Below, piece after piece: positions 7,092-15,311 of a stretch of 43,184 bases of DNA (position 1 is the first letter of the stretch; each line of letters opens with the position of its first letter). The stretch is taken from positions 1 to 43,184 of the forward strand of contig JAERTK010000303.1 in assembly GCA_016844935.1 (NCBI GenBank). The letters are read 5' to 3'. The stretch is from Desulfobacteraceae bacterium (GTDB lineage Bacteria; Desulfobacterota; DSM-4660; Desulfatiglandales; Desulfatiglandaceae). The notes below the pieces were generated by a model, which had not been told where the DNA came from, did not search any database, and worked only from the letters and a program-made list of their open reading frames with translations. Position numbers and translations under genes: made by a program.

Positions 7092-8888
7092 CTAAATCAG
7101 TTCGGCGTCGGTCATCACTTCCAGCATGGCCGGTCCATCGTGAGCGAATATCGTCTCCAGCCCGCTGTCCAATGCCTCCACACTGTCGACGCGTACACCC
7201 AGCGCACCACAATTCTCGGCAAACTTAGAAAAATCCGGGTTGTGCAGCTTGGTCGACCAGACGGTCTTACCGTCTGTGCGCTGTTCTTTACTTATTTTGC
7301 CCAGTTCCCGGTTGTTCAGAAGAATGTGCTTGATGGGCATGCGGTATTTGACGGCAGTCGTCAACTCCGCCATGTACTGTGCAAATCCGCCGTCTCCCGT
7401 GACCGCCAAAACCGGTCGGTCAGGAGCAGCAGCACTGGCACCAATGGCGGCCGGATATCCATATCCGATAGATCCGAGATACCCGGACATCAGGATGGAC
7501 TGACTCCGGCACTCAAAGTACCGGCCGAATGAATAGGTGTTGTTCCCCACATCCACTACGATAACAGCATCAGAAGGAACATGGCGGCCCATCGTCTCAA
7601 ACAGAGCAGCTGAACTGATGCCGTGCCCTCGAGATACGGTGGCACGCACTTTCTTTTCTTCGCGCCACAGCTGCCATTGTGTTGACAGCTCCTGTCTGCG
7701 GTCCACCTTTGGGGCTTCATCAACGAGTGCTTTCAGCATAAGTGTCACTGTTGTCTTGATTTCGCCCCAGACCGGGCAGGTTACCGGGTGGAATTTCCCA
7801 AGCGCCATGGGATCGAAATCGACCTGAACGGTTGGTTTCGCCTTCATAATGCCGGTATGCTTTGAAAATGAGGCTCCCAGGACGATCAGAAAGTCCGAAT
7901 CACTCATGAAATGGCTGGCAATGGGAGTACCGCTCAAGCCCAGCACACCGCATGAAAGCGGATGGCTGTCCGATATCAGGCCCTTCCCTTTAAAGGTGGT
8001 GATCACCGGCAGCTTCAAATGCTCGGCAAACTGAAGAATCTGCGGCATGCACAATCGGGAGCCGTGCCCGATGATCAAAACCGGTTTTCGAGATTTCCGG
8101 ATCATTCGAACCGCCTCTGCGAGCGCTTTTTCGGGCGGCTGGATGGCCTGTTCCGGAAGCCTGCCGGCTGGACCAGCAGGTTTTTCGTCCGCATTGGCGG
8201 GTAGGTCCTGAATCTGATTCGGGAAAATCAGGTGCGATACGCCACGCTTGAGCCATGCATGCTTCAGTGCCAGCGACATCAGCTCGCTGTGATCGCTGCC
8301 TTCAAATACCGTCTGGCTCCAGCAGGCCACCGATTGAAAGGTAGCGGGCAGATCCACTTCCTGAAAGGAACCCGGTCCCAGGAACTGAAGGTCCACCTGG
8401 CCGGTCAATGCCAGAACAGGCACACGGTCCAGTTTGGCATCCCACAGTCCGGTCAGCAGGTTGGTGGCACCAGGTCCGGCAATGGCAAGACAGGCAGCCG
8501 GTCTGCCCGTGAGCTTACCGTAGGCGGAAGCGGCAAATGCTGCGGCACCCTCGTGGCGAATACCGACAAAAGACAGCGAGCCGGCTTTGTCTTGCTTTCG
8601 TATTGCCTCGGCAAGCCCGAGATTGGAGTGCCCGACCATTCCGAATACATGTTTCACGCCCCAGTTGACCATTGTCTCGACCATGATATCCGATATGGTG
8701 CGTTCGGTATCATCATCTGAAGTGGGGCTAACAGCCTCTGTCTTTGAGGGTTCGTCCACGCATTCGAACAGTTTTTTGGAAGAATCGCAGACCGGACACA
8801 CCCAGCCATCATGCAGACCCGTCCACATAAATCCCTGCTCGTCTTCGTTATACTCGTAGTAACAGACTTCACATCGGTAGATCGCCAT
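7092..8888 (-). CDS. Rubredoxin::pyruvate-oxidase-like TPP enzyme fusion
   Basis: A 598-residue fusion. Residues 1-40 are a rubredoxin-like domain with Cys 6, 9, 31 and 34, the same positions as in the FMN enzyme at the end of the operon. After a linker of about 20 residues comes a full TPP enzyme of the acetolactate synthase/pyruvate oxidase superfamily. It has the catalytic Glu in GIRHEGAAAFAA, AGPGATN, the central FAD/nucleotide-type domain, and the TPP-binding GDGGFAQYMAEL...LLNN in the C-terminal domain. The C-terminal end (DGPAMLEVMTDAEL) resembles PoxB. A 2-oxoacid such as pyruvate is the likely substrate, with electrons going to rubredoxin rather than oxygen; this is inference. First gene of the operon; ribosome site AAGGAG about 10 bases upstream of the ATG. 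Confidence 0.9.
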   Translation of the reverse strand: MAIYRCEVCYYEYNEDEQGFMWTGLHDGWVCPVCDSSKKLFECVDEPSKTEAVSPTSDDDTERTISDIMVETMVNWGVKHVFGMVGHSNLGLAEAIRKQDKAGSLSFVGIRHEGAAAFAASAYGKLTGRPAACLAIAGPGATNLLTGLWDAKLDRVPVLALTGQVDLQFLGPGSFQEVDLPATFQSVACWSQTVFEGSDHSELMSLALKHAWLKRGVSHLIFPNQIQDLPANADEKPAGPAGRLPEQAIQPPEKALAEAVRMIRKSRKPVLIIGHGSRLCMPQILQFAEHLKLPVITTFKGKGLISDSHPLSCGVLGLSGTPIASHFMSDSDFLIVLGASFSKHTGIMKAKPTVQVDFDPMALGKFHPVTCPVWGEIKTTVTLMLKALVDEAPKVDRRQELSTQWQLWREEKKVRATVSRGHGISSAALFETMGRHVPSDAVIVVDVGNNTYSFGRYFECRSQSILMSGYLGSIGYGYPAAIGASAAAPDRPVLAVTGDGGFAQYMAELTTAVKYRMPIKHILLNNRELGKISKEQRTDGKTVWSTKLHNPDFSKFAENCGALGVRVDSVEALDSGLETIFAHDGPAMLEVMTDAELI

Positions 8889-8945
8889 GCCTTCCGTTCT
8901 CCTTTCAGAGATGGCATCTGGGGTGCAAACGGTTTTGTTTAAGAA

Positions 8946-8974
8946 AGTGTATAGAAAAACGCCGCTTCGGTCAA
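8946..8974 (-). promoter_or_regulatory. Promoter of the rubredoxin/rubrerythrin operon
   Basis: On the minus strand TTGACC (8969-8974), a 17-base spacer and TACACT (8946-8951) make a fair sigma70-like promoter. It would give a leader of about 50 bases before the ATG at 8888. No clear operator palindrome was seen around it. Confidence 0.45.
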
Positions 8975-9065
8975 CAGGGTTAGTACCATTTTGGAGTGAT
9001 GTCTATAATGGTTGTATTGACTAAGGCCGAAAGGGGGGATTGGTAGAAGTGTGTTGAAGGATTTC

Positions 9066-9293
9066 TCAAATTTCCGGTAGTTTTAGAACCGCCCCTTTTC
9101 CGCCTTTTAGGGCGCCCACAGCATAAACATGAGGGCCGGCTAAAACCGTCTTCAGATCCACGACCCCATCCACCCTTTTCATGTGCACCACTTTTTTGAA
9201 GTTGCCGTAGTGGCGAAGATTGAAAGGCTCCGCTGCCTGCAGAAATGACGCATAAAAGAACAACAAGCACAAAAATTGTACACAAAGAGCCAC
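9066..9293 (-). pseudogene. Short secreted protein, probably truncated
   Basis: A 75-residue frame beginning with GTG. The N-terminus (ALCVQFLCLLFFYASFLQAAE) is a clear signal peptide with a cleavage-like AEP. The mature part contains HMKRVDGVVDLKTVLAGPHVYAVGALKGGKG and stops soon after. The segment looks like the start of a larger globular secreted domain, since a sentence-like motif breaks off 9 residues after the VGAL turn. No ribosome site with proper spacing precedes the GTG; an ATG five bases upstream is in another frame. A truncated gene or pseudogene fits best, but a genuine small exported protein cannot be excluded. I do not recognise the family with confidence. Confidence 0.4.
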
Positions 9294-9506
9294 CTCATGT
9301 CAATCAGTGAAAAGCTGCTCAGCGATTCTAATTTTGGCGCTGACATTGGCGTAGTAAACATCTCTAACCAGTCTTGATATAGTATAGCATAAGCCGAATG
9401 ATTTCAGCAACTCTTTCGCTCGCCTCTGTCGTTCTTCTTTCTTACGTATTCCGTATAGTGAGGCGCAAAAACAGAGGTCGTAAAAGCCCGACAACTCTGG
9501 ATATTT

Positions 9507-10583
9507 TTATTCTCCTGGCGCCCGTACCTTGGCAAGGGTCGCTTCAGCAACGTACGACGGCGCTGAATCTGGAAATGGTGCCACACTGCTGACGTTTATC
9601 TCGCATAGGACATAGGTATCCTCACCCGATGCGGTCTTCGGCCCCAACAGGAAATCACAATCCCAGAGTATGGGCAGGCCCTCAGTGTTGATGTGGAGTA
9701 ATCTCTGCATAGCCGGCACCCATTCCCCTTCCACTTTGCGCTTCAGTGGCTGAAATTCCGGCATGCTCGGTGGATGATACAGGCGGGGGCCGGGTTGAGG
9801 CGCTGCGGTCGGCGGTTTTCCGGGAGGCGGGGGGCAGAGCGCATTAACCGCCTGATGTCCGAACCCGGCGACTTTATCATGGACCATATAACAGCGTACC
9901 ATACCTTCAGGGAGGCGTTCCTGAAAGGCTTGGTCAATCATTCTGCCATTCCCTGCAAAATACGGCTCACACCTTTTGAAAAATTCATCCAGTGGGATAT
10001 CCTCTTCGATACTTCCTTTCGTTGCATGCCGAACCCGGACAATCGTCTTCGGTTGCGGTGAAGAAACACTTTCCACCAATCCGATTCTCCAGACACCGGT
10101 TCCGCCGTTGCCACGGTATTGTTTGAGAACGCGGACCTCACCTGAAGCCAACCTTTTTGGTAATTCCAGACGCATCTGTTCCATGCTGCGATACAGATAA
10201 GTTTCGCACCCCCAGCCCATATCACGTGTTTGATATAGGACTTCTTTGGTGCCCATCTTAAGAATGACATCAGGATGGGTACTGATATAAACACCCGCGT
10301 CGGCGATCTCACGAAGCATTGAATCCAGGACTGACCGATCACGCCCATCTTGGATAGGATTCATCCACACCAACACCACATCCACGCCCATGAGTTGCTG
10401 CCGAACTTCCTCACAGAACCCATCGTTGTATACAGCCGGCTCGGCATAGACCCCCAGGTTGGCCAACGCCTGAAACACCGGTGCCAAACGGTTGTTCTCC
10501 GGAGTGGCGTTTTGTCTCGTCTCATGATCTCCAGGATAAAGAATGGCAACTTTTCCGATTTGCCGATCCTTGTGATATTCCAT
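9507..10583 (-). CDS. Cj0069-like protein of unknown function, ATP-grasp-like
   Basis: A 358-residue cytoplasmic protein. The N-terminus (KVAILYPGDHETRQNATPENNRLAP) matches my memory of the Cj0069 family of uncharacterised proteins. The middle reads VRVLKQYRGNGGTGVWRIGL, resembling the Lys/Gly-rich ATP-binding loop of ATP-grasp enzymes. The C-terminal LWDCDFLLGP and YVLCEINVSSVAPFP resemble the metal-binding D..D and E-x-N residues of that fold. A peptide or amide ligase is possible but not shown. The start at 10583 is preferred to 10601, because GGGAGG (about 10 bases upstream) overlaps the longer start. It stands alone between a truncated gene and the efflux operon. Confidence 0.6.
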   Translation of the reverse strand: MEYHKDRQIGKVAILYPGDHETRQNATPENNRLAPVFQALANLGVYAEPAVYNDGFCEEVRQQLMGVDVVLVWMNPIQDGRDRSVLDSMLREIADAGVYISTHPDVILKMGTKEVLYQTRDMGWGCETYLYRSMEQMRLELPKRLASGEVRVLKQYRGNGGTGVWRIGLVESVSSPQPKTIVRVRHATKGSIEEDIPLDEFFKRCEPYFAGNGRMIDQAFQERLPEGMVRCYMVHDKVAGFGHQAVNALCPPPPGKPPTAAPQPGPRLYHPPSMPEFQPLKRKVEGEWVPAMQRLLHINTEGLPILWDCDFLLGPKTASGEDTYVLCEINVSSVAPFPDSAPSYVAEATLAKVRAPGE

Positions 10584-10673
10584 TGATTTCAGACCTCCCA
10601 TAACAACAGCCTACGTATGCGTTAATATTTAGCACCTTATCACCTGGTTTTCTGTCACAAAACACAAGAAAAT

Positions 10674-10738
10674 CTTTGCGGCCTTGGCGTCTTTGCGGTT
10701 CCATCTTTTTGAACCGCGAAGGCGCGAAGAGCGCGAAG
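10674..10738. repeat. REP-like imperfect inverted repeat
   Basis: A 28-base left arm (10674-10701, ending TTTGCGGTTC) and a 28-base right arm (10711-10738, beginning GAACCGCGAAGG) pair imperfectly around a 9-base loop. The GCGAAG/CTTTGCG words recur within each arm. This is typical of dispersed extragenic palindromes. There is no T tract, so it is not a simple terminator. It lies in the 257-base gap between the Cj0069-like gene and the end of the pump gene. Confidence 0.6.
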
Positions 10739-10840
10739 AGATTGATGGTTGCGGCTTTGCCGCATTAGATCAGAATGGCATTATATTTGTAACCCCACCG
10801 GAAAGTCCAATTGGAAATGCAGCTTGTTCCTGTTGCCGTT

Positions 10841-13800
10841 TTACGGCAACAAAAGACTGTTTTCCAGGATGTCGCTCTCTTGCCCCCCGGGTTCAATACG
10901 ATCTTTCCTTAATCCTTCCACCCATCCATAAACAGCAGGAATTACAACTAAAGTGAGAAAAGTCGACGTTGCAAGTCCAAAAACAACAACGATGGCCAGT
11001 GGTCTCTGTACCTCGGATCCGATCCCCCGGGAAAGAAGGAGCGGCAGAAGGCCGAGGATGGTGGTGGCGGCCGTCATGAGCACCGGCCGCAGCCTGAGCA
11101 TTGCCCCTTCTACAATGGCTTCGAGCGGGTTTCGGTTTTCAACCATCAACTGGTCAATGGTACTGATAAGGACCACACCATTTTGAACCGCAATGCCAAA
11201 GAGCGCGATAAACCCTACTGCTGCGGGAACGGAAAGGTATTCACCCATCACAAACAGGCCAATGATGCCGCCGGTAAGCGCCAATGGGACATTGAGGATG
11301 ATGACGAACGCGTGCTTAAAGGCCCCGAAAGTCATCCAGAGCATGACAAATACCGTGAAAATCACAATGGGCACAATCACCATCAGACGCATCATGGCCC
11401 GCTGCTGATTTTCAAACTGTCCGCCGTATTGAATCGTGTATCCCGGGGGCAATACCACCTTTTGTGCAATCCGTTCACGGATCTCTTTAAACACGCCTCC
11501 CAGATCCCTTCCCCGGATATTCCCGTACACGATCCACCGACGCTGGTTGTCTTCCCGGCTGATCTGCATGGGCCCCGTGATCTGCTGAATCGCCGCCACC
11601 CGGGAAAGGGGGATCATTGACCCGTCGGCCGTGTGAATCAGCAATTCCCCAAGCGCCTTCGGGTCCGCCCGGTAGGGTTCCTGGTAGCGAATATGGATGT
11701 CGAATCGCCGCGTGTTGAGGTAAATACTGTCCACCGCTTCTCCCCCCACGGCCAGTTCCACAATCTCAAGGATCTGGCCCACAGTGACCCCGTAGCGTGC
11801 GCAGGCGGCCCGGTCCGCAATCACCTGAACCTGGGGTTGCCCCAGCGCCTGCTCCGCGTTCAAATCCACCAGGCCGGGGACATCTTCAATGGCCTCCCTG
11901 ATTTCAAAGGCCTTTTCTTTCAGCACCGCCAGATCCTCCCCAAACACCTTGATGGCCAGCTGGGCCTTGACCCCTGACAGGAGTTCGTCAAAGACATTCT
12001 GGATGGGCTGGGTGAAATTCAGTTTCACCCCTTTGTATGCGGAGAGATCTCCATTGAGGTCCTGGATAAGGTCTTTCTTGCTTTGGTAGGAGGGCCACTC
12101 CTCCATGGGTTTCAACTCCACATGGATTTCCGCGTAGTTCACGGGATGGGGGTGACTGCCGGCCTCTGGACGTCCGATGCGGGAGACGGTCTCCGCCACC
12201 TCTTTATGCCGCATGATAATGCGCTCCATTTTCATAACGGTTTCGGTGGCCTTTTCAAGAGAAATGGAAGGGGCCATGGTGACCCCGATCATGATGGACC
12301 CTTCCTCCAGGGTGGGAATGAATTCCGTTCCGATTAAGGGCAGCGCGGCAAGGCTTGAAAGAAACACGGCCAGGCTCAGGCCCATGACCAGATATTTCTT
12401 TCGAAGGGCCTGAAGAAGCATGGGGCGGTACGCCCGCTTGAAGGTTCTCGTAAGCCAGAATTCCTTTTGGGTGCCCTTCTTGAGCAGGTAAGACGACAAT
12501 GCCGGTGCCACAAAAAGTGCGCTCAGGATAGATCCGAACAGGGCGAAACAGATGGTGAACGCCATGGGGGTAAACATTTTGCCTTCCACATCCTGAAGGG
12601 AAAAAATGGGAAGAAACACGATGATGATAATGGCGATGGAGAAGACGATGGGCCGGCTCACTTCCCTGGCCGCCTGCAGGATCGTGTTGATTCGATTCGC
12701 GTGGGTAAACTGTTTTTGGTTCAGGTGGCGGTAGATGTTTTCCACCATCACAATGGCCCCGTCCGCCAGCATGCCGATGCCGATGGCAATCCCGCCCAGG
12801 CTCATGAGATTGGCGGAAATGCCGTATATGCGCATAAAGATGATGGATATGAAAGCGCAGAGGGGAAGGGACAGGGCCACAATGAAGGCGGAACGCAGGT
12901 TGCCCAGAAAAAACAGAAGGGTCGCCATCACCAGAACGGCCCCCAGGACCAGGGCCTTTTTGATGGTCCCCGTGGCCTGCCGCACCAATTCCGCCTGCTC
13001 GTAATAGGGATGCAGGGTTACGCCCGGGGGCAGGGATTTTTTGACCTCGTCCACCTTCCGGTAAAGATCTTCAATAACCCGGGAACTGTTTGCCCCGAAC
13101 AGTTTAAGGACAATGCCGTAAACCACTTCCTCTTCCCCGTTTCGGGTCACCACCCCCCGGCGAATGGCGTTTCCGTAACCCACCCGCGCCACATCCCCGA
13201 TGCGGATGGGAACCCCTTGAACCACCTTGATGGGAATGGCCTTGATTTCATCCAGATCTTTCAAAAGCCCTATTCCCCGGACCAGATGCTCTTCGGCCCC
13301 CAGCACGAGAAACTGTCCGCCGGCATTTCGATTGTTTTCCCGGACAGCACTGACCAAATCTTCGAGACCGATGTCGTATTTGCGCAAGGCGTAAGGGTCC
13401 ACACGAATCTGGAATTGAAGCACGTGTCCCCCCATGGAGAGAATATCCGTAACGCCTGCAACCGTCCGAAGCTGGAATTTGACCACCCAGTCGTTGATTT
13501 CCCGCAAATAGGTGCCGGGATCTTTCCCGTAGGTGTTTACGCCCTCATCCAGGGTCAGATAGTATATGAAAATCTGCCCGAGCCCCGTAGATATGGGGCC
13601 CAAAGAGGGCGGTTCATCCATTTCCGGCAATTCCGCCATTGCCGCGGAAAGCCTTTCACCCACAAGCTGCCTGGCAAAATAGATATCCACATCGTCCTTG
13701 AAATAGACGTACACCACAGCCAGACCGAAGGCGGAGGTGCTCTTGATCTGCGTCACACCGGGCAGGCCGTTCATGGCCGACTCGATGGGATAGGCAATCA

Positions 13801-13990
13801 GACGCTCCATCTCTTCGGGGGCCATGCCATGGGCCTCGGCAAAGACGGGCACCATAATGGGCGATATGTCGGGAAAGGCCTCCACCGGCATTTGATTGTA
13901 TTCATAAATGCCGAAACCCAAGACTCCCATGACGGCTAAGATCACCAGGGCGCGTGCTTTAAGGGCCCTTTCAACCAATTTGTTGATCAT
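10841..13990 (-). CDS. Heavy-metal RND efflux pump, CusA/CzcA family
   Basis: A 1049-residue inner-membrane proton-driven pump. The N-terminus MINKLVERALKARALVI and PVEAFPDISPIMVPVFAEA match the HME (heavy-metal) branch. The TM4 motif reads GGIAIGIGMLADGAIVMVEN, with an acidic residue in the position needed for proton relay and a Glu following. The two large periplasmic loops and 12 membrane helices are all present. Which metal is moved cannot be fixed: the CzcA-type first Asp of TM4 is replaced by Ala, which leans toward the Cu/Ag (CusA) side. Several Met lie in the periplasmic region around residues 570-590. It is the last gene of a channel-adaptor-pump operon; GAGGA precedes the ATG. A hairpin (10832-10850) at its end lacks a T tract. 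Confidence 0.95.
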   Translation of the reverse strand: MINKLVERALKARALVILAVMGVLGFGIYEYNQMPVEAFPDISPIMVPVFAEAHGMAPEEMERLIAYPIESAMNGLPGVTQIKSTSAFGLAVVYVYFKDDVDIYFARQLVGERLSAAMAELPEMDEPPSLGPISTGLGQIFIYYLTLDEGVNTYGKDPGTYLREINDWVVKFQLRTVAGVTDILSMGGHVLQFQIRVDPYALRKYDIGLEDLVSAVRENNRNAGGQFLVLGAEEHLVRGIGLLKDLDEIKAIPIKVVQGVPIRIGDVARVGYGNAIRRGVVTRNGEEEVVYGIVLKLFGANSSRVIEDLYRKVDEVKKSLPPGVTLHPYYEQAELVRQATGTIKKALVLGAVLVMATLLFFLGNLRSAFIVALSLPLCAFISIIFMRIYGISANLMSLGGIAIGIGMLADGAIVMVENIYRHLNQKQFTHANRINTILQAAREVSRPIVFSIAIIIIVFLPIFSLQDVEGKMFTPMAFTICFALFGSILSALFVAPALSSYLLKKGTQKEFWLTRTFKRAYRPMLLQALRKKYLVMGLSLAVFLSSLAALPLIGTEFIPTLEEGSIMIGVTMAPSISLEKATETVMKMERIIMRHKEVAETVSRIGRPEAGSHPHPVNYAEIHVELKPMEEWPSYQSKKDLIQDLNGDLSAYKGVKLNFTQPIQNVFDELLSGVKAQLAIKVFGEDLAVLKEKAFEIREAIEDVPGLVDLNAEQALGQPQVQVIADRAACARYGVTVGQILEIVELAVGGEAVDSIYLNTRRFDIHIRYQEPYRADPKALGELLIHTADGSMIPLSRVAAIQQITGPMQISREDNQRRWIVYGNIRGRDLGGVFKEIRERIAQKVVLPPGYTIQYGGQFENQQRAMMRLMVIVPIVIFTVFVMLWMTFGAFKHAFVIILNVPLALTGGIIGLFVMGEYLSVPAAVGFIALFGIAVQNGVVLISTIDQLMVENRNPLEAIVEGAMLRLRPVLMTAATTILGLLPLLLSRGIGSEVQRPLAIVVVFGLATSTFLTLVVIPAVYGWVEGLRKDRIEPGGQESDILENSLLLP

Positions 13991-14018
13991 GATTTATTCC
14001 TCTTGAGGGCGGTGGTTC

Positions 14019-15311
14019 TTAGTGCCCATGCCCCGCATGGCTGTCCATTGAATCCGTCATAAGGGTGGCCTTCAGTTCAAAGGCGCCATCAATCACATAA
14101 CGGTCTTCCGGAGAGAGGCCAGAGGTAATTTCCACATGGTTTTCATCAGAGCGTCCCGTGGCCACAACCCTCTCCTCAAAGCCCCCTTCACCCGGAACGA
14201 ACACCACTGATTCCCCCCCGATGCGCTGAACCGCTCTTTTGGGAACCAGAAGGGGAATGTGCTTTTCTCCGGCCGTTACCCCCGCTTCCACAAACAATCC
14301 GGGTCGCCACCGGCCATCCGGATTGGACAGGGTGGCACGCCCGGTGGCCGTGCGGGTTTCTTTTCCCACAAGGGGGCCGATGAACGTCAGATTTCCCGTG
14401 GCATCACCTACCGGTCCGACCCCGCGGATGAGGACGTCCATGCCCTTCTTCAAGTGGGGCAGTTGCGTCTGGAGCAGGTTCATCTTCACCCAGACCGTGC
14501 TCATATCCGCAACCCGGTATACGGAATCGGTCATTTCCACCATCTCCCCGAGGGTGAGGTTTTTTTCCAGAACCTGTCCGTTTATGGGTGAGACGATCTC
14601 ATAGCGCGTGAGGGAGGTTCCCCCCTTTCGGGGCAACCGCTCAATGGCACCCTTTGACAACCCCAGAACCATGAGCTTCTGCCGGGCGGACCGAACGGCT
14701 ATCCGGGCAGCCGAGAGCGCCATTCTTGATTCCAGATAGTCCTGTTCAGGCGTTATCTTTTTTCGCCAGAGGGATTCTTCCCTGTCAAAATTCTTTTCAG
14801 CCAGCAACAGCCGTTCCCGAGCCGCAAGATAAGCCGAGCCGGCATCCGCCAGCTCACGGCTCTCCAGGACCGCCATCACCTCCCCCTTTCGAACCGGGTC
14901 CCCCTGACGTTTTCTGATCTCCTTCACATGACCCGAAACATACGGGGTTACCAGGGCCACGCGATCATCATTGAGGATAATTTCTCCGGGCAGGGTTAAA
15001 ACTGTTTCAAGGGTTCCCGGGCCCGCTTTTGCCGTAACAATCCCCAGCGCCTGAATCTGTTCTTCGCTTAAACGAATCCGTTCTTCCTCCGGGTGATCTG
15101 TTTCGGGTTCAGGTGATCCATGGGGTTCATGTTCCGCTTCGTGGGCCTCTTCTTCCCCCCGTTCCGGGTGTTCCCCGGTACCGTGGGCCGTCTCTTCATG
15201 AACATCTCCCGCATGGGGACGGGGATTCAGCGTACGCCCGTAATAAAACGCGCCCAGGGCAACCGGAACCGCCACAGCCAAACAGATAAGAACCATTTTT
15301 CCTATTTTCAC
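14019..15311 (-). CDS. RND efflux periplasmic adaptor, CusB/CzcB type
   Basis: A 430-residue membrane fusion protein that links the pump to the outer-membrane channel. The N-terminus has one signal/membrane segment (MVLICLAVAVPVALGAFYYG). A strongly His/Glu-rich linker follows (about residues 33-78, many HE/EH pairs), and the C-terminus ends HAGHGH; both could bind metal ions. The core has the barrel-sandwich strands (VTPYVSGHVKEIRKRQGDPVRKGEVMAVLES), a coiled-coil hairpin (ARERLLLAEKNFDREESLWRKK-like) and beta-barrel segments. The ATG overlaps the stop of the channel gene by 4 bases, and the pump gene starts 28 bases downstream. Confidence 0.93.
   Translation of the reverse strand: MKIGKMVLICLAVAVPVALGAFYYGRTLNPRPHAGDVHEETAHGTGEHPERGEEEAHEAEHEPHGSPEPETDHPEEERIRLSEEQIQALGIVTAKAGPGTLETVLTLPGEIILNDDRVALVTPYVSGHVKEIRKRQGDPVRKGEVMAVLESRELADAGSAYLAARERLLLAEKNFDREESLWRKKITPEQDYLESRMALSAARIAVRSARQKLMVLGLSKGAIERLPRKGGTSLTRYEIVSPINGQVLEKNLTLGEMVEMTDSVYRVADMSTVWVKMNLLQTQLPHLKKGMDVLIRGVGPVGDATGNLTFIGPLVGKETRTATGRATLSNPDGRWRPGLFVEAGVTAGEKHIPLLVPKRAVQRIGGESVVFVPGEGGFEERVVATGRSDENHVEITSGLSPEDRYVIDGAFELKATLMTDSMDSHAGHGH

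Noticed and set aside
8980..9285. A 101-codon minus-strand frame overlapping the truncated secreted protein
   Set aside because: The other frame has a clear signal peptide and domain-like sequence; this one is low-complexity and Arg/Gly-rich, as expected of a shadow.
10832..10850. Hairpin GTTGCCGT/ACGGCAAC at the end of the pump gene
   Set aside because: Good 8-bp stem but no T tract on either strand, so not called as a terminator.
12467..13939. A 490-codon open frame on the plus strand
   Set aside because: It lies wholly opposite the CusA-type pump gene, is rich in His, Gln and Asp as expected of an antisense shadow, and has no ribosome site or recognisable motif.
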